Origin: CAXBDP01 sp963974465
Lineage (GTDB): Bacteria; Bacteroidota; Bacteroidia; Cytophagales; Cyclobacteriaceae
Strand: one strand, 5' to 3'
Assembly: GCA_049340005.1 (NCBI GenBank)
Contig: JBMPIY010000010.1
Length of the DNA: 64,000 nucleotides
Part shown: piece after piece, positions 51,731 to 60,100 of the stretch
Layout of the letters: each line of letters begins with the position of its first letter
Position numbering within the stretch: position 1 is the stretch's first letter
Notes under the pieces: generated by a model
What the model was told of the DNA's origin: nothing
Database searches by the model: none
What the model saw: the letters and a program-made list of their open reading frames with translations, nothing else
Translations under genes and position numbers: made by a program

Positions 51731-52026
51731 AGATATCAATCGATGGTTTACACAAGGCATTCGAAAGCAGAATCAGGTTGGGCATTATGTCCGCCCTAGC
51801 TGTTAACGATACCTTCGATTTCAACTCACTCAAGGAGTTTCTAGACGTCACAGATGGCAATCTGGCCAGCCACCTCAAGGGACTGGAAAAGGAAGCGTTT
51901 ATTGGAGTGCAAAAGACCTTCGTGGGCAGAAAACCAAACACGCAGTATTTCATGACTAAAGAAGGCAGAAAAGCTTTCGAAGAACATTTAACGGCATTGG
52001 AAAACTTAATTAAAACCCAAAAATAG
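51727..52026 (+). CDS. Winged-helix transcriptional regulator
   Basis: A 99-residue DNA-binding protein from the GTG at 51727; a longer in-frame reading from 51661 runs through the preceding gene and is rejected. KAFESRIRLGIMSALAV starts the domain, FNSLKEFLDVTDGNLASHLKGLE is the helix-turn-helix, and KTFVGRKPNTQYFMTKEGRKAFEEH forms the wing. It is the MarR-like/HTH_34 type often paired with membrane proteins. It probably binds the ACTTTG-N6-AAAGTACTTT elements upstream of this operon and of the gene at 52103. Confidence 0.8.
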   Translation: MKISIDGLHKAFESRIRLGIMSALAVNDTFDFNSLKEFLDVTDGNLASHLKGLEKEAFIGVQKTFVGRKPNTQYFMTKEGRKAFEEHLTALENLIKTQK

Positions 52027-52049
52027 AAGCTAAAAAAATTTGTCCATAA

Positions 52050-52071
52050 ACTTTGTAATACAAAGTACTTT
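52050..52071 (+). promoter_or_regulatory. Operator-like element, copy 2, containing the palindrome ACTTTGTAATACAAAGT
   Basis: Perfect 8-bp arms at 52050-52057 and 52059-52066. A TAnnTTTG match TACTTTTG (52066-52073) overlaps it, and a TTTG (52039-52042) lies 23 bases upstream, so bound protein would sit between -33 and -7. Confidence 0.6.
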
Positions 52072-52102
52072 TGAAATATTTAAACCACAAAATCAATTTA
52101 TC

Positions 52103-52441
52103 ATGACACAGCTTAATCAAACTCAAAATCAGCAAATTCATTCTCGTCCAGCGAGTGTGCGTATGCTCCAAGGCGCCGGTATCGCCCTATTTCTAATAGT
52201 GCTGTTCCTTTCGGGAGTCAATAACTCGGATCCATCTTGGGGGAAATATTGGATGATAAAACCACTTTTAGTCGTTCCAATGATGGGTGCAATGGGAGGT
52301 CTTTTCTATTACTACATGGATCACTTTCGCCAGATGGATGGCTGGATCAAAATCGCAGCTTATCTCATCAGTATAATTGGCTACTTTGTTGCTGTTTGGA
52401 TGGGTAGTGTATTAGGATTGAACGGCACTCTTTGGAATTAA
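52103..52441 (+). CDS. Small membrane protein of the regulator operon
   Basis: A 112-residue protein from the ATG at 52103 (MTQLNQTQNQ), with three hydrophobic segments (about 24-41, 53-72 and 83-105). Not recognised. It has its own promoter-like element with the palindrome at 52050-52066, suggesting control by the adjacent winged-helix regulator. It ends 54 bases before the DUF4153 gene. Confidence 0.65.
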   Translation: MTQLNQTQNQQIHSRPASVRMLQGAGIALFLIVLFLSGVNNSDPSWGKYWMIKPLLVVPMMGAMGGLFYYYMDHFRQMDGWIKIAAYLISIIGYFVAVWMGSVLGLNGTLWN

Positions 52442-52495
52442 ACAAATTATCCTCCCGCTAAAAAATATTGCTTTTTACCATTAGCATTTACCACC

Positions 52496-53740
52496 ATGAA
52501 AACCGAAATACAATCCAATCTAAATAATCCGAGTGCGCTCGAGAAGTTGTATCGCAGCAATAAGTCCCAATTCAAAAAGGACTTCAACTCCATTTACCCA
52601 TCAGTCCAAGGCGATGTAATAGCCGAAGCTTGGAACGAAAGACTCAATTTCGAAAATGATGAAACTAATTGGGGCAGCAAATTCGAATTAAGCTTTATCC
52701 TTATCGCTGGACTTATTGCCGGCAGCATCGCCAAAATTCCTTCTTGGTTTCCAATTAGCGAAGATTTTTTCTATCCCAGAAATATGGGCTTTATCTTCTT
52801 GCCCTTGATTGCAGCCTATTTCGCATGGAAAAATAATTTGTCTAGCAAGCGGGTATTGCTGCTTGCTTTGGTGACACTCGCTTCACTTACCTACATCAAT
52901 TTACTCCCAGAAAACAACGAAAGCGATACATTTATCCTCGCCTGCATTCATTTGCCTTTGGTTTTGTGGGTTGTTATGGGATTAGCTTTTGTAGGTGAAA
53001 AATTGGGAGATTTGGGTCGCAGACTAGATTTCCTAAAATTCAATGGAGATTTGATAGTGATGACCACCCTTATTCTAATAGCGGGAGGAATTTTGTCTGG
53101 ACTTACCATTGGCCTTTTTTCGCTGATTGGTATTGAAATTACGGAATGGTATATGGAAAACGTGGGTGTTTATGGACTTGCCGCCGCACCAATTATTGGC
53201 ACTTTTCTCACGCAAACCAATCCGCAATTAGTAGGCAAAGTGTCGCCGGTTATTGCCCGAATTTTCAGTCCACTTGTGTTGGTGATGCTAGTGATTTATT
53301 TGATCGCTATTATCTCTTCAGGGAAGAATCCATACAACGACCGTGAGTTCTTAATGATATTCAATGCCATGCTTATTGGTGTAATGGCCATTATATTCTT
53401 TGCACTAGCAGAAGGCTCAAATTCCTCCAAAACCAAGGCAGAAGTTTGGGTGCTCTTCCTGCTTTCTTCAGTGACTATTTTGGTAAATGGAATTGCACTT
53501 TCTGCGATTGTTTTCAGAATTATTGAAATGGGCATCACACCAAACAGACTAGCTGTATTTGGTGCTAATATTCTGATTTTAAGCAATCTGCTTTTGATTG
53601 CTACGAAACTTTACAAGGTGATCACCAACAAAGCCGACATCCACACAGTAGGCAACACCATCGCCAGATATATTCCACTTTACTTTATTTGGTTGCTGAT
53701 TGTCACCTTTTTGTTTCCGTTGGTTTTTGGGTTTACTTAA
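52496..53740 (+). CDS. DUF4153-family membrane protein
   Basis: A 414-residue membrane protein with about eleven helices after a soluble start (SALEKLYRSNKSQFKKDFNSI). The stretch SWFPISEDFFYPRN and later helices match the DUF4153 family, whose function is unknown and which in Bacteroidota is often near small winged-helix regulators. It is the last gene of the run 51113-53740, ending 56 bases before a strong hairpin terminator. The octamer GCGGGAGG is at 53081 within it. Confidence 0.7.
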   Translation: MKTEIQSNLNNPSALEKLYRSNKSQFKKDFNSIYPSVQGDVIAEAWNERLNFENDETNWGSKFELSFILIAGLIAGSIAKIPSWFPISEDFFYPRNMGFIFLPLIAAYFAWKNNLSSKRVLLLALVTLASLTYINLLPENNESDTFILACIHLPLVLWVVMGLAFVGEKLGDLGRRLDFLKFNGDLIVMTTLILIAGGILSGLTIGLFSLIGIEITEWYMENVGVYGLAAAPIIGTFLTQTNPQLVGKVSPVIARIFSPLVLVMLVIYLIAIISSGKNPYNDREFLMIFNAMLIGVMAIIFFALAEGSNSSKTKAEVWVLFLLSSVTILVNGIALSAIVFRIIEMGITPNRLAVFGANILILSNLLLIATKLYKVITNKADIHTVGNTIARYIPLYFIWLLIVTFLFPLVFGFT

Positions 53741-53795
53741 GTAAATAAAGCGAAATAAAATCGCCACAAATACATCGACATTTAATCGATTTTGG

Positions 53796-53835
53796 AAGAG
53801 TGAATTTTTAAAAATTCACTCTTTCTTTTTCACTA
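53796..53835 (+). terminator. Terminator after the DUF4153 gene
   Basis: Perfect 14-bp inverted repeat with adjacent arms (53796-53809 / 53810-53823; AAGAGTGAATTTTT and its complement), then a T-rich stretch (TTTCTTTTTC). It separates the membrane-protein operon from the restriction-modification island. Confidence 0.8.
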
Positions 53836-53975
53836 TTGTTCAAGTCCTTTTGCAATAGTTCAGAAACAGTTTAGAATTATCACATTATATTTATAATTTG
53901 GATTCGGTTTTTAAATCCTAAGAATGTCGCCCGAACCAAATCAAAATCCAGGATAAGTTGGAAGAGTCTTAACCC

Positions 53976-54362
53976 ATGCATCAAGTACCGCAATCTGTAT
54001 GGAGTAAAATTCATAAGAAAATTGGCCTTAGATCTCAAATGGCCAAAAAGCTCGTTGAGGCAGATGATCTAGATGAGGCTATGGATAAATTGTATCAAGA
54101 GTTGAAAGAGACCTTTGAACATAATGCACTTTCAGTATTTTTAAGTTTTGGGTTTCTTTACTTGGAGGATGAAGCTATTACAAAATACATTGAAAAATAT
54201 AAGGATTATGGATTAAGAAATGCCTTGCCAGAAATATTATCACAGCAAGAAATATGGACTTTAGTAGAAATGGAAAGAATGATAAGTTTAAATAATCTCG
54301 AAAAACAACAGCTTGAGCTACTTTTATATCGAGCTTTAGGAACAATAGAAGAAATTAGATGA
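53976..54362 (+). CDS. Unknown protein coupled to hsdM
   Basis: A 128-residue, mostly helical cytoplasmic protein with no recognised domain (for example RSQMAKKLVEADDLDEAMDKL and IEKYKDYGLRNALPEIL). It has no signal peptide or membrane segment. The TGA stop overlaps the hsdM ATG by 4 bases (ATGA), so it is expressed with the restriction-modification operon. It could be a regulator, an anti-restriction or nuclease-control protein, or another defence component. None of these is shown by sequence. Its start is ATG at 53976. Confidence 0.7.
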   Translation: MHQVPQSVWSKIHKKIGLRSQMAKKLVEADDLDEAMDKLYQELKETFEHNALSVFLSFGFLYLEDEAITKYIEKYKDYGLRNALPEILSQQEIWTLVEMERMISLNNLEKQQLELLLYRALGTIEEIR

Positions 54363-55942
54363 TAACAGGAGACTTAAAATCACAAGTAGATAAAATTTGG
54401 AACTCCTTCTGGACGGGAGGTGTGGCTAATCCTCTCACTGTCATCGAGCAGCTTACTTACCTCATATTTATCCGAAGGATAGATGAAATGGAAACGCTCG
54501 AAGAGAAGAAGGCCAATCAAATGGGTATTGACAAGCAGTTAGAGTTTTTTACAGCAGATCAGCAAAACTTTCGCTGGAGTCGATTCAAAGACAAGGATCC
54601 TGAAACCATGTATGCCCTTTTCACTCGTCCCGATGCCAATGGCTTGACGGTGTTCGAACACATGAAGCAAATGGACAAGAAAGCGGGTGCTTTTGCGGAA
54701 TTTATGAAAGGAGCCACCTTTATGATTCCTACTCCACGCTTGCTGGATCAGGTGGTGCAAATGATTGATAAAATCAATATGCAGGATCGAGACACTAAAG
54801 GAGACCTGTATGAGTATTTGCTTTCGAAGATTTCTACAGCAGGTACCAACGGGCAGTTCCGCACGCCAAGGCATATCATCCGAATGATGGTAGATATGAT
54901 GCAGCCACAGCGGGAGGATATTATTTGTGATCCTTCGGCTGGTACAGCAGGTTTTTTGGTGTCTTCTGCCGAGTATTTATATGAAAATCATCAAGACTGG
55001 TTTCTCGATGCAAAGTTCCGAAAGCACTTCCATAATCAGATGTTTGCAGGGATAGAATTTGATGCGACCATGCTTCGAATCGGTGCAATGAACTTGCAAC
55101 TACATGGCATCGAAAGTCCAAAGCTTATTGGTAAAGATTCGCTGAGTGAATCCAATGAAGATCAAACCAATTTGTATTCCTTGATTTTGGCCAATCCACC
55201 GTTTAAGGGAAGTCTTGATTATGATGTGGTGGAAAGCTCCTTGCTTAGCATTGCCAAGACCAAAAAGACGGAGCTTCTATTTATTTCTCTGATTTTACGA
55301 ATGCTGAAAGTGGGCGGACGTGCAGCCGTGATTGTGCCAGACGGCGTACTCTTTGGCTCATCTAATGCGCATAAAGAAATACGCAGAACCTTAATCGAGA
55401 ACCAAAAGCTGGATGCCATTATCTCCATGCCTTCTGGAGTATTTAAGCCTTATGCGGGAGTAAGTACAGCGGTGCTGATTTTTACCAAAACCAATAGTGG
55501 AGGTACTGATCAGGTTTGGTTTTACGATATGCAAGCCGATGGCTTTAGTTTGGATGATAAACGAACTCCTTTACTCAATAAAAATGAAACGGTAGAAGAA
55601 GAAATAGAAAATGCACTAGGAATGGGGATAGCAGCGGAGGAGCGAGTGCCCTATGGTAAAAAATCTTCTGAAGAATCACATGCAAAAAATAATATTCCTG
55701 ACATCCAAAACCGCTGGCAAAACCGAGACAAGGAAGCTGACCGGGCACGTACGGAACAAAGCTTTTTAGTGCCCAAAGCCGAGATAGCTGAAAACGACTA
55801 TGATCTAAGCATCAACCGCTACAAGGAGATTGTTTATGAGGAGGTGGAGTATGAGAAGCCTGAAGAAATTATAAAGAGGATTGAAGAATTGGACATGGAA
55901 AGAAACCAATCTTTAAGAGCCTTGAAGGAATTGCTGTTATGA
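54359..55942 (+). CDS. hsdM: Type I restriction-modification methyltransferase subunit HsdM
   Basis: A 527-residue N6-adenine methyltransferase. N-terminal helical domain (LKSQVDKIWNSFWTGG, with TYLIFIRRIDEME) is followed by the SAM motif DPSAGTAGFL (D191-) and the catalytic NPPF motif at N279-F282. C-terminal part is rich in charged residues and ends in a coiled-coil-like tail. It methylates adenine in the target sequence set by HsdS. It overlaps the small upstream gene and hsdS by 4 bases each. Confidence 0.95.
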   Translation: MITGDLKSQVDKIWNSFWTGGVANPLTVIEQLTYLIFIRRIDEMETLEEKKANQMGIDKQLEFFTADQQNFRWSRFKDKDPETMYALFTRPDANGLTVFEHMKQMDKKAGAFAEFMKGATFMIPTPRLLDQVVQMIDKINMQDRDTKGDLYEYLLSKISTAGTNGQFRTPRHIIRMMVDMMQPQREDIICDPSAGTAGFLVSSAEYLYENHQDWFLDAKFRKHFHNQMFAGIEFDATMLRIGAMNLQLHGIESPKLIGKDSLSESNEDQTNLYSLILANPPFKGSLDYDVVESSLLSIAKTKKTELLFISLILRMLKVGGRAAVIVPDGVLFGSSNAHKEIRRTLIENQKLDAIISMPSGVFKPYAGVSTAVLIFTKTNSGGTDQVWFYDMQADGFSLDDKRTPLLNKNETVEEEIENALGMGIAAEERVPYGKKSSEESHAKNNIPDIQNRWQNRDKEADRARTEQSFLVPKAEIAENDYDLSINRYKEIVYEEVEYEKPEEIIKRIEELDMERNQSLRALKELLL

Positions 55943-57099
55943 AGACCCTGTTAGGTAATCATATTAAACTTTTCGGAGGAGGTACCCCTAGTAAAGAGGT
56001 TGATGCCTATTGGAGTGGAAACATTCCTTGGGCTAGCGTAAAGGATTTAAGGGAAGGGAATTTAGTATTCCCTACAGATAGAATTTCTGAAGATGGTGTA
56101 AAGTATAGTGCTACAAGAGTAGTACCTAAAGGAAGCCTTATCATTGCTACAAGAATGGCTGTAGGTAAAGTAGCTTTTGCTTCTGTTGATATGGCTATAA
56201 ATCAAGATTTAAAGGTAATAGAAGTTCAAGAAGAGCTAGATAGAAAATTCCTTTTTTATTTCTTAAAAGCAAATAATGCCTATTTTCAAGAAGTGTCATC
56301 TGGTGCAACAGTTAAAGGAATCAAGATTGAACATATAAATAGATTAGAGCTTAATCTCCCGCCACTATCCACCCAAAAGAAAATAGCGGCCATCTTGGAT
56401 GCAGCTGATGCCCACCGCCAAAAAACCAAGCAACTCCTCACCAAATACGATCAACTTGCCCAAAGCATCTTTTTGGAGATGTTTGGGGATCCTGTGACGA
56501 ATCCGAAGGGGTGGGAGGTTGGAATTATTGCTGATGTTGTTTCTGAAGTCAAATATGGCACAAGTTCCAAAGCGGAAGATAATGGAAATTTGGAGTATTT
56601 AAGGATGAATAATATCACGTATAATGGTGATATGAATTATTCAAATTTAAAATATATTAGCCTTGAGGATAATGAATTGGATAAATATACAACTCAAAAG
56701 TTTGATCTCCTTTTTAATCGAACTAATAGTAAAGAATTAGTAGGTAAAACAGGGATAATTTTGGATGATAAAATTCGTGCAATAGCCGGTTATTTGATAC
56801 GTGTCAGATTGAATAGTAAAGCAAACCCTTTCTACGTTTGGTCTCACCTAAATTCAAAATGGTCCAAACTCACACTAGAGAATATGTGCAAAAATATAGT
56901 AGGTATGGCTAACATCAATGCTAAGGAACTTCAAAAGATTAAAATACTGATTCCGCCTAAACCCGTACAGGATTCATATCAACAAAAAATTCAATCGATT
57001 TTAAATCAAAAAGGTAAGGTAAACAAATCTTTGAATTGGTCTGAGGATCTTTTCAATCACCTTTTGCAGAAAGCTTTTAAAGGCAACTTGGTGAAATAA
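55939..57099 (+). CDS. hsdS: Type I specificity subunit HsdS
   Basis: A 386-residue protein with two target-recognition domains, residues about 1-150 (IPWASVKDLREGN, GATVKGIKIEHINRLEL) and about 190-345 (EYLRMNNITYNGD), joined by a conserved spacer helix (LPPLSTQKKIAAILDAADAH). Each reads half of the bipartite DNA site; the sequences of the two TRDs differ, so the site should be asymmetric. It overlaps hsdM by 4 bases and precedes hsdR by about 100 bases. The shared HsdS repeat after each TRD is evident. Confidence 0.92.
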   Translation: MKTLLGNHIKLFGGGTPSKEVDAYWSGNIPWASVKDLREGNLVFPTDRISEDGVKYSATRVVPKGSLIIATRMAVGKVAFASVDMAINQDLKVIEVQEELDRKFLFYFLKANNAYFQEVSSGATVKGIKIEHINRLELNLPPLSTQKKIAAILDAADAHRQKTKQLLTKYDQLAQSIFLEMFGDPVTNPKGWEVGIIADVVSEVKYGTSSKAEDNGNLEYLRMNNITYNGDMNYSNLKYISLEDNELDKYTTQKFDLLFNRTNSKELVGKTGIILDDKIRAIAGYLIRVRLNSKANPFYVWSHLNSKWSKLTLENMCKNIVGMANINAKELQKIKILIPPKPVQDSYQQKIQSILNQKGKVNKSLNWSEDLFNHLLQKAFKGNLVK

Positions 57100-57108
57100 A
57101 ATCAAAAA

Positions 57109-57186
57109 ATGGAAACAAAAAAAGCACAATCTACAACAGCTACCAATTGGAAATCTATTGGCTTCGATAGATTCCTACGAAAGTAG
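57109..57186 (+). CDS. Possible micro-ORF between hsdS and hsdR
   Basis: A 25-codon frame (METKKAQSTTATNWKSIGFD and five more residues) between hsdS and hsdR, ending 13 bases before the hsdR start. It is too short to judge by codon use. It could be a leader or chance. Low support. Confidence 0.2.
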   Translation: METKKAQSTTATNWKSIGFDRFLRK

Positions 57187-57199
57187 TATTTTTAGGTAA

Positions 57200-60100
57200 A
57201 TGAGCAACTTCCAGTTTATATCAACCGAATTTCCAGAGATAGCAGACCGTGCTAGGAAGGCTGAAGCTTTCGCTTTGACCAGCCCGGTGGAGTCTTGCTT
57301 TAATGCAAGAGCTGCACTGGAATTGGGTGTAAACTGGATGTATGAGAATGATGCTGACTTAGAATGGCCTTTCGATAAAAAGCTGGCCAGTTTGATGCAT
57401 GAAGCAGATTTCAAAGAAATATTCGATTCCTATGGTAATTTGTATCGAGAGCTTCATCTAATCAGAAGAATTGGTAATAATGCCGTCCACAATCAGCGGG
57501 TCAAGCCAGAAGACTCGGTTCACTTGATACAGTGTCTTTTCCGCTTTGCTGCTTTTTTGGTGGCCGCCTATGGAGAGGAGGAAGTACGAATTCCTGACTT
57601 CAATGATCAATTAATTCCAACAGGAGATGAATTAAAAAAGTCGAAAAAAGAGATTGATCTTTTAAGGGAAAAGCTGGAAAAGCTGGAGTTGGAGAATGAG
57701 CAAAGGAGAATTGCCTTAGAAGAAAAAGAAGATGCCAATGACTTGTTGCGCATCAGTAATGAAAAGCATCAAGAGCAGATAAAAGAGCAAAGAAAGGCTC
57801 GAGAATTTGAGCTTATTCCAAATGCTTTACCCAAAGCACCTTCCGAGGCCTTCACTCGGAAATTATATATAGACTCTGCTCTAAAAGATGCAGGCTGGAC
57901 AAAGCTGCGAGCAGGCTATGAATTGGAGTTTGAGGTAAGCGGTATGCCTTTGGTTACCAATCCTTCGGGTACTGGATATGTCGATTATGTGCTCTGGAGT
58001 GATAATGGATTGCCATTGGCTGTGGTGGAGGCAAAAAAGACTGCTGTGAATCCTAGCAAGGGTAGGCACCAAGCTTCGCTCTATGCGGACTGTCTGGAAA
58101 AGAAATTCAAGCAACGTCCATTGATTTATTACACCAATGGATTCGACTTTTTCCTTTGGGATGACCTGTTTGCGCCAGATCGGAAGGTGAGTGGGTTCAT
58201 GACCAAAGATCAGCTAGAACTTGCGATTAGGAGAAGAAGAGATCGCAAGGATCTACGAGATTTCAAAGTAAACCTTGCCATCACTGGTAGGCCATATCAG
58301 ACAGAAGCGATACAGCGAGTTGCTGAAAATTTATCGGTTATAAAAGATGGTAAGCTCAAGCAACGCCATCGAAAAAGTCTGCTAATCATGGCAACCGGAA
58401 GTGGTAAAACCCGGACTTCTGGTTCGATTGTAGATATGATGGTGAAATGTAACTGGGCTAAGCGAATACTATTTTTGGCAGATAGGAATGCCCTAGTAAC
58501 TCAAGCTAAAAATGCTTTTACAGAGCATCTTCCTGATCTTACGAGTATAGATTTGACAAAGGAAAAAGAAAATGATTCCACTCGTTTGGTTTTTTCTACC
58601 TACCCCACCATGATGAATCAGATCGATCGAGCTAGAAATGGTGATGGCCGATTTTATGGAATAGGACATTTTGATTTGATTATAATTGATGAGGCTCATC
58701 GCTCAGTTTATCAAAAGTACCGAGCTATTTTTCAATATTTTGATGCCTATATTTTAGGCTTGACAGCCACACCAAAGAAAGATGTGGATCATAATACCTA
58801 TGAGCTTTTCGACATAGAAGACGATAACCCAACCTTTGCTTATGAATTGGAGCAGGCTGTAAAGGATGGCTTTTTGGTTCCACCAAGGGCAATTAGTGTT
58901 CCGTTGAAATTTATGCGGGAGGGTATTAAATATTCCGATTTGTCTGAGAAAGAGAAGTTGGAATATGAAGAGAAGTTTGGTGACCCAAGCAATGAAGAAG
59001 CAGAGGCAGGCATAGACAAAAGCCAGTTGTACAAATGGCTATTCAATTCTGATACAGTAGACCAGGTCTTGAATCATTTGATGACTTCAGGAATCAAAGT
59101 AGATGGAGGTGACAAAATTGGTAAAACCATCATTTTTGCCAAGAATCATAAACATGCTGTTTATATAGAAGAGCGATTCAATAAGAATTATCCTGAATAT
59201 TCGGGGAAGTTTTGCAGAGTCATCGACAATCAGACAGAAAAAGCACAGGATATTTTAGAGCGGTTTGTTCTGGACAAGGAGGAGAAGGAGCCGCAAATCG
59301 CCATCTCTGTAGACATGATGGATACAGGTGTAGATGCGCCAAGGGTGGTGAATTTGGTGTTCTTCAAGCCTGTGAGGTCTGTGGTGAAGTTCTGGCAAAT
59401 GATTGGCCGAGGGACTCGATTAAGACCGAATTTATTTGGTCAGGATAAGCATAAAGACAGCTTTTTGATATTTGACTACTGTGAAAATTTCGAATTCTTT
59501 GACGAAAATCCAGAAGAAAGCAAAGGAAGCCTTGGACTTTCTTTGACCCAGCAAGCTTTTCAATTGAGACTGGACTTGGTGCAAGTTCTACGTCAATCAA
59601 CTAGTAAAGAAGAGAATGAATTTGTAGAGGAATTAATAAGCTTGCTTCATAGCCAAGTTGCTTCACTCAATCAGGATAGGTTTGTAGTTAGAAATCATCT
59701 TGAGTTTGTGGTAAAATACAAGCAAAAAGATCAATGGGCTGATTTGGGGCCATCTAAGCTCCAAGAAATTTCAACACATATAATCCCACTCATTTTGTCC
59801 GAAGACAATGATGATGTGTCTGCCAGAAGATTTGATGTCCTGATGTTGAACTACCAACTGGCATTGAAAGGTGGAAGAATCACAAGCAGGTATGAAAACA
59901 GAATCAATTCTGCTTGTATGGTGCTTGAAAGAAAGGGAAATATTCCTGTAGTGGAAGCTAGAATGCCCATGATAAAGAAAGTACTGGGAGGGTTCTTACA
60001 GCATGCCAATGTGGTAAACCTTGAAGAAGTTCGAGATTCGCTTCGTGAAGTCATGCAGTTTTTGGATGCCATAGATCAGCCGATTGTTGAAACACATTTT

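Larger units (their letters stand above)
96..58922. repeat. Dispersed octamer GCGGGAGG / CCTCCCGC, 42 copies
   Basis: Copies found by eye. GCGGGAGG on the plus strand starts at 781, 2897, 5983, 8012, 8208, 10495, 14837, 18913, 22925, 24922, 28180, 32203, 35899, 40167, 41883, 42693, 45045, 46380, 51467, 53081, 54910 and 58915 (22). CCTCCCGC on the plus strand starts at 96, 2152, 2565, 8825, 10081, 13822, 17937, 20799, 23521, 25848, 29193, 29476, 32002, 35558, 36782, 39037, 41022, 45811, 48212 and 52451 (20). With roughly 39% GC, chance predicts about 0.4 copies on both strands together. Copies fall in genes of unrelated function and in all reading frames, so protein coding does not explain them. 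Six are intergenic. The function is unknown; see findings. Confidence 0.93.
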
